Source: Planctomycetota bacterium (lineage in GTDB: Bacteria > Planctomycetota > UBA1135 > GCA-002686595). Taken from it: a stretch of 64,000 nucleotides of DNA. Position numbers and translations under genes: made by a program. Below are positions 42,657-51,827 of this stretch, piece by piece. The notes under the pieces are model-generated. The model saw only the letters and a list, made by a program, of their open reading frames with translations, did no database searches and had not been told where the DNA came from. The stretch lies in contig JABABA010000001.1 of the NCBI GenBank assembly GCA_014238415.1, positions 1 to 64,000 of the forward strand, in the 5' to 3' direction. The first letter of the stretch is position 1, and every line of letters begins with the position of its first letter.

Positions 42657-43642
42657 GCGGGCCGCCGGGCCAGCAGGCGGATGCGCGCAGCCGGGGCCAG
42701 TCGCAGTCCCATCAGGTGATCGAGGGTGATGAAGATGCCTCTCCAGATGCGGTTGATGGGCGAGAGGTCCTTGACCTTGAAGAGATGCGCCGGTCTGGGC
42801 AAAGAGCCTTCCACGGACAGGATCTCCAGCCCTGCGCTCTTGGCGAGCTCGATCATGTTCGAACGATTGAATTCCAGGATGTGATAGGGATAGCCCCTGT
42901 CCGATTCATCGAGCTTGAGCATTGCGCAGAGCTTGGGTCCCAGCAACCTCCGCGGCAGGATGAACCTGGCAAGGTTGAGAAAGCGGAAGAAGCCCGAATT
43001 CACATAGGTGGGGACGATCACCAGCACATGGCCACCTGGTTTGGTGAGGGAGCGCAACTGGCGCAGGGTGCCCCGGGGATCGGTGGTGTGTTCAAGCACA
43101 TTGTCGGCGATGGTCAGGTCAAAGGATCCCGTCTCGTAGGGCGCGTCCTCCAGCCAGCCTTCAAAGACCTCAAACTCGAAGGTTCGCTTGCAATAGCGCG
43201 CGGCCGGTGGAGACAGTTCTACTCCGGCAACCTGCCAGCCACGGCGACGGGCGGCTTCCAGAAAGAACCCGCCCGCGCTTCCAAGTTCCAGGGCTCGGCC
43301 TTGGCCTGCAGTCTCTTTTTCGATGCGTTCCCAGGCGATTCCCCCCAGGGCGATCAGTTCGTCCTTCCGCTCAAAGTAGTTCTGGTCCTCGACTCCCAGG
43401 TTGTAGCCCGTTGTGTAGTAGGACTCGTCGTCGTACATGGCTGCCAGCGTGGTTTCGTCAGGGCGAGGATTGACATAGACCAGTCCGCAGTCTCGGCAGC
43501 GCACGAGATGAAATCTGCTTGAGCCGATGGTGTACATCTCCATGCGATAGGGGCGCGGAGCGTCTGCACCACAGACCGAGCAGGCCCAGGTGGTGGTGCG
43601 CACATCTATCGGTGCCGGGGGAGAAGTGCTGGGGGCAGACAT
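42641..43642 (-). CDS. Zinc-ribbon SAM methyltransferase, paralogue of the 36463-37356 gene
   Basis: A 333-residue protein. The N-terminal zinc ribbon (CSVC and CRDC, with RCRDCGLVYVNPRP) is followed by a SAM-binding core (ALELGSAGGFFLEAARRRGW, VAGVELSPPA, IADNVLEHTTDP). The C-terminal half holds EFNRSNMIELAKSAGLEIL, matching the same region of the other zinc-ribbon methyltransferase in the window. Methylation of a surface glycan or lipid is likely but inferred. It diverges from xseB; a TAGGAT lies 10 nt before its ATG. Its 3' end overlaps the convergent lipoprotein gene. Confidence 0.88.
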   Translation of the reverse strand: MSAPSTSPPAPIDVRTTTWACSVCGADAPRPYRMEMYTIGSSRFHLVRCRDCGLVYVNPRPDETTLAAMYDDESYYTTGYNLGVEDQNYFERKDELIALGGIAWERIEKETAGQGRALELGSAGGFFLEAARRRGWQVAGVELSPPAARYCKRTFEFEVFEGWLEDAPYETGSFDLTIADNVLEHTTDPRGTLRQLRSLTKPGGHVLVIVPTYVNSGFFRFLNLARFILPRRLLGPKLCAMLKLDESDRGYPYHILEFNRSNMIELAKSAGLEILSVEGSLPRPAHLFKVKDLSPINRIWRGIFITLDHLMGLRLAPAARIRLLARRPAHSTE

Positions 43643-43728
43643 CAGGGCTGGGATCCTACAAAAGGGTGGCTTGGAATTTCGGGCTGCTCTGAGAGGAGTC
43701 TGCTCTTCAGGGGATGTGGTCGGGGGGG

Positions 43729-43734
43729 TATAGT
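43729..43734 (+). promoter_or_regulatory. -10-like hexamer TATAGT, 7 nt before xseB
   Basis: TATAGT is the best -10 match in the set. Seven bases separate it from the ATG at 43742. It also rules against the in-frame GTG at 43733, which lies inside the box. Confidence 0.6.
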
Positions 43735-43741
43735 GACTCCC

Positions 43742-43978
43742 ATGGCAGCACCTTCCAAGAAAAAGCCCTCGTCAGAAGAGGAGCCGACCTTTGATGAGCG
43801 CCTCGCGCGCCTGGAGAAACTCGTGGCGGAACTTGAGGGTGGTGAGTTGACCTTGGAGGACAGCCTCGCGCGCTATGGGGAAGGGGTCAAGATCCTGCGG
43901 GTGGCCCGCGAGCAATTGGAAGGCTACCGGCGCAAGGTGGAGGAGCTGAGCGCTGATTCCGCCGACGGGGATGTCTGA
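43742..43978 (+). CDS. xseB: Exodeoxyribonuclease VII small subunit
   Basis: A 78-residue protein. The core FDERLARLEKLVAELEGGEL and LTLEDSLARYGEGVKILR are typical XseB. It pairs with XseA to degrade single-stranded DNA in repair; no xseA is in the window. The start follows a TATAGT box by 7 nt. It overlaps the polyprenyl synthase gene by 8 nt and heads the xseB-ispA-dxs-nadK run, a common bacterial arrangement. Confidence 0.92.
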   Translation: MAAPSKKKPSSEEEPTFDERLARLEKLVAELEGGELTLEDSLARYGEGVKILRVAREQLEGYRRKVEELSADSADGDV

Positions 43979-44852
43979 GGTGAGTGACCCGGGTCGAGCA
44001 CTGCAGGCCCTGCGTCCTGCCATGGACCGCGCCCTGGAGCGTGCTCTGGCCCTGGTACAGAATGCTCCGCCTGGGATGCTGGCAGCGGCGCGATATCCCA
44101 TCGATGCGGGGGGCAAGCGCTTGCGGCCAGCCTTGGTGCACTGGACTGCGGAATCACTTGGGGTTGGGAAAGACGGCACGGACCCGGCAGAGGTTACCTG
44201 GGCTCCCTGCGCCGCGATCGAACTGATTCATAGCTACAGTCTCGTGCACGATGACCTGCCCTGCATGGATGATGATGATCTGCGACGGGGCAAACCAACC
44301 ACCCACGTGGTCCACGGGGAAGCAGTTGCGGTGTTGGTGGGGGATGGGCTGCAGGCCCTGGCCTTTGAGGTTCTTGGTTCTCACGGGGGACAGCAGGCAG
44401 CATCGATGGTTTCGGTTCTTGCGCGCGCGGCTGGTTTGGCGGGCATGGTGGGAGGCCAGGCCTTGGATCTGGCTGCCGAAGGTGAAGTGGCTGATGAGGC
44501 GCAGGTGTATGGGATTCACCAAGCCAAGACCGCTGCGCTCTTGGGAGCGGCAGCGGAGCTCGGGGCCCTCGCGGCAGGGGCGGATCAGGCGCAGCGGCAG
44601 CGTTCTCGTGCTTATGGTGAGGGGCTTGGCCTGCTCTTTCAGTATGCGGACGATCTCCTCGATGTGATCGGTTCGGCGGCTGATCTGGGCAAGACTCCGG
44701 GCAAGGACTCGGCCGCTGGAAAGGCCACCATCGTGGCCCTTTTGGGGGTGGACGGGGCTCGTGCGAGGGTTGCGCAGCTGGTTGCCGAGCTTGAGGGTCA
44801 GGAAGGCATCTTGGGGTCGCTTCCGGCTTGGATTGCCGGCCGGGCGGGTTGA
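43971..44852 (+). CDS. ispA: Short-chain polyprenyl (farnesyl/geranylgeranyl) diphosphate synthase
   Basis: A 293-residue trans-prenyltransferase. The first aspartate-rich motif is DDLPCMDDDDLRRG from residue 94. The second region is QYADDLLDVIG. GGKRLRPALVHW binds isopentenyl diphosphate, and VHDDLP and GEAVAVLVGDGLQALAFEVL are family marks. It condenses isopentenyl units for quinones, carotenoids or undecaprenyl precursors. The next gene is dxs, about 90 nt away. Confidence 0.93.
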   Translation: MSEVSDPGRALQALRPAMDRALERALALVQNAPPGMLAAARYPIDAGGKRLRPALVHWTAESLGVGKDGTDPAEVTWAPCAAIELIHSYSLVHDDLPCMDDDDLRRGKPTTHVVHGEAVAVLVGDGLQALAFEVLGSHGGQQAASMVSVLARAAGLAGMVGGQALDLAAEGEVADEAQVYGIHQAKTAALLGAAAELGALAAGADQAQRQRSRAYGEGLGLLFQYADDLLDVIGSAADLGKTPGKDSAAGKATIVALLGVDGARARVAQLVAELEGQEGILGSLPAWIAGRAG

Positions 44853-44945
44853 AATAGCAATGAACGGATCTGGAACGGTATTTGGGCCTAGGAAGCACCG
44901 TCTGCATACGGACCCGGGCTAAACTGCTTGCTGGGGACTGACCTG

Positions 44946-46880
44946 ATGACCGATACGACAACCTCCTACCCGATGCTGGACCGGATCAAGGGTCCCGCGG
45001 ATGTGCGCGCCCTGGGTGCGGACCAGCTCAAAGATCTCTCCGCTGAGGTGCGCAGCTTTCTGCTTGAGAGCGTGCAGAAGACTGGCGGACACCTTGGATC
45101 GAATCTGGGCGTGGTGGAACTGACAGTGGCTTTGCACTTTGTCTACAACTTCAAGCGCGACCGGATCATCTTTGATGTTTCCCACCAGAGCTACCCTCAC
45201 AAGTTGCTTACGGGTCGCAGGGAGGGTTTCAAGAATCTGCGCCAAACCGGAGGCATGTGTGGCTTCACAAACCCTCATGAAAGCGAGTACGACCTGTTTC
45301 ATACCGGGCATGCTGGGACGTCGATCAGCCTGGGTTTAGGAATGGCGGTTGCTGCGGGCAGAGAGGAGGACCCGCCTCATGTGGTGAGTTTGATAGGGGA
45401 CGCCGCTCTGGGAGCGGGCGTTGCCTTTGAGGCGCTCAATCACGCTGGTGCCCTGGGCGCTCGCATGTTGGTGATCTTGAATGATAATGAGTGGTCGATC
45501 AGTCAGTCCGTTGGAGCTCTATCCCGTTACCTGACACGGATCCGTTCCACGCGTTTCATTCAGCGCGCTGGGCATGAGACCAAGAAACTGATCCATGCAG
45601 TACCCGTGATCGGCCCCAAGTTGGACAAGACCCTCGATGACCTGGGAGAGGTCATGCGTCACATGGTCGTGCCTGGGCACGTTTTTGAGGAGCTTGGTGT
45701 GCGTTATGTGGGGCCGGTGGATGGGCATGATGTCAATCGTCTGGTGGAGACTCTGCAGCGTGTAAGAGAACTAGAAGGAGTAGTGGTCCTGCATGTGCTT
45801 ACTGAAAAGGGCAGGGGCCATCCGGATGGTCCTCAGCATCCCGAACGGGTGCATGCGGTCAAGCCACGCAAGATTGAAGCTCCCAAGTCGGAAGTGCAGA
45901 TTTCCAAGCCCCAGGGCGTTCCTTTCACCAAGGCCTTTGGGGATGCCTTGTGCAATCTCGCCGAGCGCGATTTGCGTGTGCACGGTGTGACCGCCGCCAT
46001 GGTGGGGGGTACCGGTTTGATCGAATTTGCAGAGCGCTTCCCTTCGCGCTTCCACGATACGGGCATCACTGAACAGCATGCCGTTGGTTTTTGCGCTGGT
46101 CTTGCCAAGGCAGGCTTGCGTCCCGTGGCGGCGATCTACTCCACTTTCCTGCAGCGGGGCTATGACCAGGTCTTCCAGGAGGTTGCCCTGCAGGATCTGC
46201 CCGTGGTCCTGGCCCTGGATCGGGCCGGACCTGTGGGCCAGGACGGGGCCACCCACAACGGGGTCTTCGATCTGGCCTACCTGCGCACACTGCCCAACAT
46301 GGTGCTGGGATCACCGCGGGATGCCACCGACACCAGGCGCATGTTGGAATGTCTTGTTGCGCGCAATGGTCCCGGTGCCATGCGTTTCCCACGGGCCAAT
46401 TGTCCCTTGCTGGAGACCATTCCCGAAGCGGAGCGCCGTCCCATGGAACTGGGCAAAGCCGAGGTTCTGCGTGAAGGGGAACCCGGCGGCGTGGCGATCT
46501 GGGCTCTGGGGCAGTTGGTGGGTGAGGCGCTTGCTGCAGCGGAGTCACTGGCCAAGGACGGCATTTCTGTGGCCGTGATCGACACGCGTTTCGTCAAGCC
46601 CTTGGACGAAGAGGTGCTGGCGTTGCACCTGCGGACATTCAGTCATCTGGTCACAATCGAGGCACACCAGCGTATGGGGGGCTTTGGCTCCGCTGTTCTG
46701 GAGTTCGCGGCGCGCTTGCCTGAAGGTGATGGTCTTGCGCGTGTGCGAGCCCTAGGGCTGCCTGATCGCTATCTCGATCATGCCACAAATCCCGAAACGC
46801 AATTGCAGAGCGTCGGTCTCGATGCTGCTGGCCTGGAGCGTCAGGTGCGAGCTCTCGTGGCCGGGAGTCGCGTCAAGTGA
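44946..46880 (+). CDS. dxs: 1-deoxy-D-xylulose-5-phosphate synthase
   Basis: A 644-residue thiamine-diphosphate enzyme that condenses pyruvate and glyceraldehyde 3-phosphate, the first step of the MEP isoprenoid pathway. Marks are GGHLGSNLGVVELTVALHFV, DVSHQSYPHKLLTGR, the ThDP motif IGDAALGAGVAFEALNHAG with VILNDNEWSIS, and the C-terminal DTGITEQHAVGFCAGLA. The ATG at 44946 has GGGGA 9 nt upstream; a TTG at 44928 is an alternative. A TAAACT -10-like box is at 44920-44925. The nadK GTG overlaps its stop by 4 nt. Confidence 0.96.
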   Translation: MTDTTTSYPMLDRIKGPADVRALGADQLKDLSAEVRSFLLESVQKTGGHLGSNLGVVELTVALHFVYNFKRDRIIFDVSHQSYPHKLLTGRREGFKNLRQTGGMCGFTNPHESEYDLFHTGHAGTSISLGLGMAVAAGREEDPPHVVSLIGDAALGAGVAFEALNHAGALGARMLVILNDNEWSISQSVGALSRYLTRIRSTRFIQRAGHETKKLIHAVPVIGPKLDKTLDDLGEVMRHMVVPGHVFEELGVRYVGPVDGHDVNRLVETLQRVRELEGVVVLHVLTEKGRGHPDGPQHPERVHAVKPRKIEAPKSEVQISKPQGVPFTKAFGDALCNLAERDLRVHGVTAAMVGGTGLIEFAERFPSRFHDTGITEQHAVGFCAGLAKAGLRPVAAIYSTFLQRGYDQVFQEVALQDLPVVLALDRAGPVGQDGATHNGVFDLAYLRTLPNMVLGSPRDATDTRRMLECLVARNGPGAMRFPRANCPLLETIPEAERRPMELGKAEVLREGEPGGVAIWALGQLVGEALAAAESLAKDGISVAVIDTRFVKPLDEEVLALHLRTFSHLVTIEAHQRMGGFGSAVLEFAARLPEGDGLARVRALGLPDRYLDHATNPETQLQSVGLDAAGLERQVRALVAGSRVK

Positions 46881-47785
46881 CGGATTCTGTCGACCTTCGT
46901 TCCGCTCCTCGCCCCGAGCCCTTTCGCGCGTCCATCAAGAGCGTGTTGGTCCTAAGCGATGTGACCCGCGAAGCGTCTCTGCGCCAGGCCCAGGAGATTG
47001 AGGCTCTCCTGCTCGCTCGCGGCCTGGAAGTGGAACTGGTCGAAGACGCACGCGGCCATTGCTCTGCGCTTGAATCGGGTGCTGCTTCTCTTCCAAGGCC
47101 GGACCTTTGCGTGGTGCTCGGTGGTGACGGGACCGTGCTCTCCACGGCCCGGGCCTTTGCCCAGCAGCCTGTGCCGATTCTCGGTATCAACTTTGGGCGT
47201 GTGGGCTACCTGGCCCCCGTTCAGGCTCATCAGTGGCAGGTGGGCATCGACGATGTGCTGGACGGGCGAGCTACAGTGGAGCCGCGCATGCGGCTGCGCT
47301 TGAGCATGCCTGACGGTGCACAGGCGCTGGCTCTCAACGATGTGGTTTTCTCCCGACCGACCGCCGGCTCCATGGTGGGGTTGCAATTGGAAGCAGACGG
47401 TGTGCGTGTCTCGGAGTACCACGCGGATGGGCTCATTTTTGCCACTCCGTCCGGGTCGACGGCCTATTCTCTGGGCGCAGGAGGCCCAATCCTGGCCCCA
47501 TCCATGCAGGCTATGGTCGTGACGCCCATCAGCGCCCATGCACTGGCGCATCGTCCCCTGGTTCTGCGGCCGGACGCCGTTCTCAGCCTGCGTGTTCTGG
47601 CTGCCCGGGAGCCGGTGGCGGTTTCTGTCGATGGGCAGGCGGTCCAGGTACTCAAGGCGGGTCAAGCTGCCCGTATTGAACGGCATCCAGAAACCTATCC
47701 CCTGCTCGCTCCGGCGGGCTTGGACCCTTGGCGCCGATTGCGGGATCGACTTGGTTGGAGGGCTTCCCTGGCCGAGGAAGAATAG
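46877..47785 (+). CDS. nadK: NAD kinase
   Basis: A 302-residue enzyme that phosphorylates NAD+ to NADP+. The catalytic GGDGT is at residues 82-86, with upstream LCVVLGG. Later marks are INFGRVGYLAP, ATPSGSTAYSLGAGGPIL (the nucleotide-binding segment) and VSVDGQAV. The start is a GTG that overlaps the dxs stop (GTGA), so it is translationally coupled to dxs. Confidence 0.96.
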   Translation: MTDSVDLRSAPRPEPFRASIKSVLVLSDVTREASLRQAQEIEALLLARGLEVELVEDARGHCSALESGAASLPRPDLCVVLGGDGTVLSTARAFAQQPVPILGINFGRVGYLAPVQAHQWQVGIDDVLDGRATVEPRMRLRLSMPDGAQALALNDVVFSRPTAGSMVGLQLEADGVRVSEYHADGLIFATPSGSTAYSLGAGGPILAPSMQAMVVTPISAHALAHRPLVLRPDAVLSLRVLAAREPVAVSVDGQAVQVLKAGQAARIERHPETYPLLAPAGLDPWRRLRDRLGWRASLAEEE

Positions 47786-47800
47786 ATTTACCGGTCATCG

Positions 47801-47829
47801 TTGACATTCGGAGATGAGTCCTGAATAGT
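47801..47829 (+). promoter_or_regulatory. Promoter with TTGACA -35 and AATAGT -10
   Basis: TTGACA (47801-47806), a 17-nt spacer and AATAGT (47824-47829) form the best sigma-70-type promoter in the window. The symporter ATG at 47843 is 13 nt downstream of the -10, so the leader would be very short. Confidence 0.65.
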
Positions 47830-47842
47830 CCTCCCCAATACG

Positions 47843-48997
47843 ATGGGCAGTAGGGATAAAAGCCTCGCGACATCCGCGATTCCGGTCAGCCAGAAGCTCC
47901 TGCGAATAGGGTTTGTGGTGGGATGCGTCTATCTGTTCTTGGTGTCGATTCGCCTGATGGGTTCGGCGGTCAAGGTGCTTGGTGCCGATGCCGCAGGGGA
48001 ATTGTTCGCAGGTGTGGCCAATCCTTTCGCGGGTCTGGCAGTCGGCACCCTGGCCACAGTTCTGGTGCAGAGCTCAAGCACCACCACTTCGACCATAGTT
48101 GGGTTGGTTGGCCAGGGAGGCGGCACGGCTTTGCCCCTCAAGACGGCGGTTCCCATGATCATGGGCGCCAACTTGGGCACGACCATCACCAACACGATTG
48201 TTTCGATTGGACATGTGCGTCAGGGGGGTGCCTTTCGACGCGCTTTCGCCGCTGCCACGGTGCATGATTTCTTCAATTTGCTGCTGGTCATGGTTCTCTT
48301 GCCAATCGAGTTGATGACGGGCGTCTTGAGGACCTCCGCCATCGCCCTCTCAGACATGGCGCAGGGGGTCGGTGGTGTCGAATACAAGAGCCCGATCAAG
48401 GCAGCCGTGAAGGCTGGTGAAAAGCCCATCCTGGACTTCTTCCGTGGTATGAACTTGCAGGGTGCTGCACTCTCAATTGTTCTTGTTGGGGTTGCCCTGA
48501 CCTTGATTGCGGTTTGCCTGATCTACGTCACGCGCAATATGCGCGTTCTCATCTCGGGCCCCCTTGAGAGGGCGCTCAACCGTGTCCTGGGCAAGTCCGG
48601 TCTGCTGGGCATATTGGTGGGCACACTGATGACCATCGCAGTTCAGTCCTCATCGATTACCACCTCCCTCCTGGTGCCCATGTGCGCAGCGGGTGTCTTG
48701 AGCTTGCGGAACGCATTTCCAATCATGATGGGAGCCAACATCGGCACCACAGTGACTGCGCTTCTGGCATCTCTGGCGGCTGACAACCAGAACGGCCTGA
48801 CCATTGCCCTGGTGCATACCCTGTTCAATCTGATAGGGGTTTGCATTTTCTTCCCCATCCCCTTTGTACGCCGCATCCCCCTGCGCTTTGCCCGCACTCT
48901 GGCGATCAGGGCTCAGCGCAATGTGCTTTGGGTCCTGCTCTATGTTGTTGGCGTATTTGTTTTGTTACCCTTAGCGGGGTACCTCGTTTTTCACTAA
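47843..48997 (+). CDS. Na/Pi cotransporter (NptA/PhoU-associated type)
   Basis: A 384-residue polytopic symporter of the Na_Pi_cotrans family. Duplicated QSSS motifs are present: VLVQSSSTTTSTIVGLVG and AVQSSSITTSLLVPMC, with GANLGTTITNTIVS and GANIGTTVTALLASL. About eight to ten helices are visible. It probably imports phosphate driven by Na+, or exports it. It starts 13 nt after a strong -10 element and is followed 33 nt later by a PhoU-domain gene, a frequent pairing. Confidence 0.93.
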   Translation: MGSRDKSLATSAIPVSQKLLRIGFVVGCVYLFLVSIRLMGSAVKVLGADAAGELFAGVANPFAGLAVGTLATVLVQSSSTTTSTIVGLVGQGGGTALPLKTAVPMIMGANLGTTITNTIVSIGHVRQGGAFRRAFAAATVHDFFNLLLVMVLLPIELMTGVLRTSAIALSDMAQGVGGVEYKSPIKAAVKAGEKPILDFFRGMNLQGAALSIVLVGVALTLIAVCLIYVTRNMRVLISGPLERALNRVLGKSGLLGILVGTLMTIAVQSSSITTSLLVPMCAAGVLSLRNAFPIMMGANIGTTVTALLASLAADNQNGLTIALVHTLFNLIGVCIFFPIPFVRRIPLRFARTLAIRAQRNVLWVLLYVVGVFVLLPLAGYLVFH

Positions 48998-49030
48998 GGA
49001 GAATTCGGTTCCAAGCGACTGATTGAATAC

Positions 49031-49693
49031 ATGAGTGACTGGCTTCAAAATTTACGCGACCCCGATGGGGCTGATCGTCTGCGGCGGCGCTTCCAATCGA
49101 TGCTGGCCGATGGACGTCACGCTTTTGACGCGGCCATGACCGTGATTCTGACGGATGGAGACCCCGCGGCCGTACGCGATGAAGTCTTTGAGACCGACCG
49201 GCGCATCAACCAGAATGAGATGGCGTTGCGGCGCGAGTTGGTGGTACACGCCACCGTCCATGGGGCTACCGTGTTCCCCATGTCCCTGGTGCTGATGAGC
49301 ATTGGCAAGGACGCTGAGCGTATCGGGGACTATGCCAAGAATCTTCTCGACTTGGCGAAATACACCTCGGGCACCGATGATCAGGAGCGGGCTGAGATCG
49401 GCACCCGGGCGACGGAGACATCTGAATTGCTGCGTCGCGCGGCAACCCTGTTTGACTCCCAGGACGAAAATGCCGCAAAGGCATTTCTGGTGGATGAGCA
49501 GAAACTGCGGCGGGCTTGCGAAGATAAAGTCTCTGAGTGGCTGACCGATGACTCGCGCAATCGTGCAACTGCTTGTCTTTGCTTGCGTTTCATGAAGCGG
49601 GTTGCGGGCCACTCTGGGAATGTGGTCAGCTCAGTTTGCATGCCCCTGGACAAGCTTGATTTTCACCCTGGCGGCGGCGGCGACGAGGACTGA
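49031..49693 (+). CDS. PhoU-domain protein
   Basis: A 220-residue helical protein. MALRRELVVHATVHGA and LVLMSIGKDAERIGDYAKNLLDL match the PhoU repeat, whose conserved E-R-I-x-D-x-x-x-N binds metal; only one full copy is clear. PhoU proteins regulate phosphate uptake and are often tied to Na/Pi cotransporters. It lies 33 nt downstream of the symporter gene, so it is likely that transporter's regulator. Confidence 0.88.
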   Translation: MSDWLQNLRDPDGADRLRRRFQSMLADGRHAFDAAMTVILTDGDPAAVRDEVFETDRRINQNEMALRRELVVHATVHGATVFPMSLVLMSIGKDAERIGDYAKNLLDLAKYTSGTDDQERAEIGTRATETSELLRRAATLFDSQDENAAKAFLVDEQKLRRACEDKVSEWLTDDSRNRATACLCLRFMKRVAGHSGNVVSSVCMPLDKLDFHPGGGGDED

Positions 49694-49723
49694 GGGCCAG
49701 GTTTCCGGTCTGCGCGCAGCTTG

Positions 49724-50443
49724 CTAGTGCGGGATCGGCGTGGTGGAGTCTGCCTGGATCTGGCCATCTTCCATGTGCACGATTTGCTCGCAACGCTTCG
49801 CCAGGCGCTGGTCATGGGTCACTAGTAGTAGCGCAAAGCCTCGCTTTTGTTGTTCCTCAAACAGTAGATCCAGGACCCGATCCCCCGTGGCCCGATCCAG
49901 GTTGCCGGTGGGTTCATCGGCGATCAGCAATTGAGGCTCCATCAGCAGGGCCCGCGCAATGGCCACCCGCTGCTGTTCGCCCCCTGACAGTTTGCCCGGG
50001 CGGTGGTGCAGCCGCTGGCCCAGACCAAAAGCCTCCAGGCTGCTCTTGGCCTTGGAGCGATACTCGCGCAATCTGGCTCCCCGAGCGCCCGCCAGACGCG
50101 CTGGCAGGGTGGTGTTTTCGAGGGCGTCCAGTTCAGGCAGGAGGTGGTAGAACTGGAAGACGAAACCAAGGGCGCGGTTGCGCAGACCCGCGCGGCTGGA
50201 GTTTGGCAGGCTCCAGGCGTCTTGCCCCTGGAGGATCACCTCTCCCTCGTCCGGGCGGTCGAGCAGGCCGATGATGTTCAGCAGGGTGGTCTTGCCAGCT
50301 CCTGATGAGCCCATCAAGCAGAGGCGTCCATGGGCCGCGAGGTCCAGGTTGACACCATGCAGGACTTCCAGTTTGCGTTCGCCCGCCTGGAAGGAGCGGC
50401 GTACACCGCGCACGGTGAGGATTGGCGTCGTCGACTCACTCAT
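49724..50443 (-). CDS. LolD-type ABC transporter ATP-binding protein
   Basis: A 239-residue ABC ATPase of the MacB/LolD class. Walker A is [16 protein letters not shown]-loop is [18 protein letters not shown], signature is [15 protein letters not shown] and Walker B is [12 protein letters not shown]. It overlaps the permease gene by 8 nt. With it, it likely drives lipoprotein release or a related export at the cytoplasmic membrane. Confidence 0.93.
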   Translation of the reverse strand: MSESTTPILTVRGVRRSFQAGERKLEVLHGVNLDLAAHGRLCLMGSSGAGKTTLLNIIGLLDRPDEGEVILQGQDAWSLPNSSRAGLRNRALGFVFQFYHLLPELDALENTTLPARLAGARGARLREYRSKAKSSLEAFGLGQRLHHRPGKLSGGEQQRVAIARALLMEPQLLIADEPTGNLDRATGDRVLDLLFEEQQKRGFALLLVTHDQRLAKRCEQIVHMEDGQIQADSTTPIPH

Positions 50444-51815
50444 GACGGAGGCCCTCCACTGGATTCAGTCGTGCCGCGCGCCAGGCCGGCAAGGCAGCTG
50501 CCAGCAGGCTGGCGGCAAAGGCGCCCAAGACGATCGCCGCTATGCCGCCGCCCTCGATCACAGTTGGGATGTGGTCGAAGGCGTAGGCTTCGCGGTTGAA
50601 GATCTGGAAACCAAAGGTATTGGAGAGGGCCTGTTCGATGGCGTTGATGTTCAGGGTTGCCCAGATCCCAGCTCCCAGTCCCAGCAGAGTCCCCAGCAGC
50701 GCTTCCCACAGACCAATCATAAGGAAGGTGCCCATCACGCCCCATTGGGTGGCGCCCAGTGCACAGAGGATACCGATGTCCCGCCGTTTTTCTTGGACCA
50801 GCATGGAGAGGATGGCAAAGACGGAAAACGCCGCCACCAGCAGGACCAGGCTGAGCATGATTCCCAGTAGACCCTTCTCGTTTTCGATGGCGGCCAGCAT
50901 GGACCGTTGGAAGTCCTCCCAGGGACGGATTTCCGTGCCGCCGGTGAGTTCTGGGTCATGCAGGTAGCCACGCTCATGGAGACGTGCAGCCAGGCTTGCC
51001 TGGGCTGCGGTCTTGGTGCCTTCGTAGTCTTTGAGCTTGACGGCTACATCGGTGAACTCGCGTCCCGCCCCGAACCACTCGGCCATTGCGGACCGGGGCA
51101 TGTAGAGGGTGGACATGTCGAAGTTGTTGTTCTTTGAGCGAAACGTGCCAGCCACCACAAAGGAGCGCGAGACCGCCTCCTGGGCATTGCCGGTTTCTGG
51201 ATCCAAGACGGCTGTCACCAACTCCAGGGTGCGGCCCCGGCGCAGGCCCCAGAAGCTGGCGAGTTGTTCTCCTATCAGGATGGGGTCAAGCGGGCGTCCG
51301 TCTGGTTCGTAGCCTGGGATGGGGCCGAAGGGGTCAGCAGGGTCCGCCACTCGTTCGTCGGAGATCAGGGAAACGCGCTTGAGATCCTCCTCAAGGTTCG
51401 AGACCGAGTACTCCTCTTTGGCATCGATGCCCACCAATTTGACCAGAGCCAGGTCCCCATGGTTGACGTCACTCAGCATGCGTTCGCGGCCCGCAGCGGC
51501 GAGCATGCCGTACCAGGTGTAATGTGCGCTGGCCCCAGCCACCAGGGGATCTTCAAGCACAGCCTCAAGGATTCCGGCAGAGTCGCGTTTGGGGAGAACG
51601 CTCTGGCCCTCGTGCATCAGGACCCGGTCGAGGTGGGGTTGGATCAAGAGATCACTGAGGGATCCTCGCAGGTGGTTGCGGGTTTCGGCCAGGAATCCCG
51701 ACATGATCGAAAGGATCAGGATCAGGGCCGAAACAGCCACAAAGATGCCCGCCACTCCAATCCAGCTGATCGGTCGGGCTCGCAGGTAGCGGAAGCTTAG
51801 GAAGGTCTGGTACAC
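50436..51815 (-). CDS. LolC/LolE-type ABC transporter permease
   Basis: A 459-residue permease with a GTG start. The first membrane helix (near residues 15-45) is followed by a ~270-residue extracytoplasmic MacB-like domain and three more helices at the C-terminus, the FtsX/LolC layout. Marks are FLSFRYLRARPISWIGVAGI at the N-terminus and ILSMLVQEKRRDIGILCALGA near the last helices. It probably extracts lipoproteins from the membrane together with the LolD-type ATPase. It lies 12 nt downstream of lysS. Confidence 0.92.
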   Translation of the reverse strand: MYQTFLSFRYLRARPISWIGVAGIFVAVSALILILSIMSGFLAETRNHLRGSLSDLLIQPHLDRVLMHEGQSVLPKRDSAGILEAVLEDPLVAGASAHYTWYGMLAAAGRERMLSDVNHGDLALVKLVGIDAKEEYSVSNLEEDLKRVSLISDERVADPADPFGPIPGYEPDGRPLDPILIGEQLASFWGLRRGRTLELVTAVLDPETGNAQEAVSRSFVVAGTFRSKNNNFDMSTLYMPRSAMAEWFGAGREFTDVAVKLKDYEGTKTAAQASLAARLHERGYLHDPELTGGTEIRPWEDFQRSMLAAIENEKGLLGIMLSLVLLVAAFSVFAILSMLVQEKRRDIGILCALGATQWGVMGTFLMIGLWEALLGTLLGLGAGIWATLNINAIEQALSNTFGFQIFNREAYAFDHIPTVIEGGGIAAIVLGAFAASLLAAALPAWRAARLNPVEGLRHE

Positions 51816-51827
51816 GCGGACGAGGTG

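Noticed and set aside
44928-44945. TTG start for dxs
   Set aside because: The ATG at 44946 has a GGGGA site at proper spacing and family homology begins after it.
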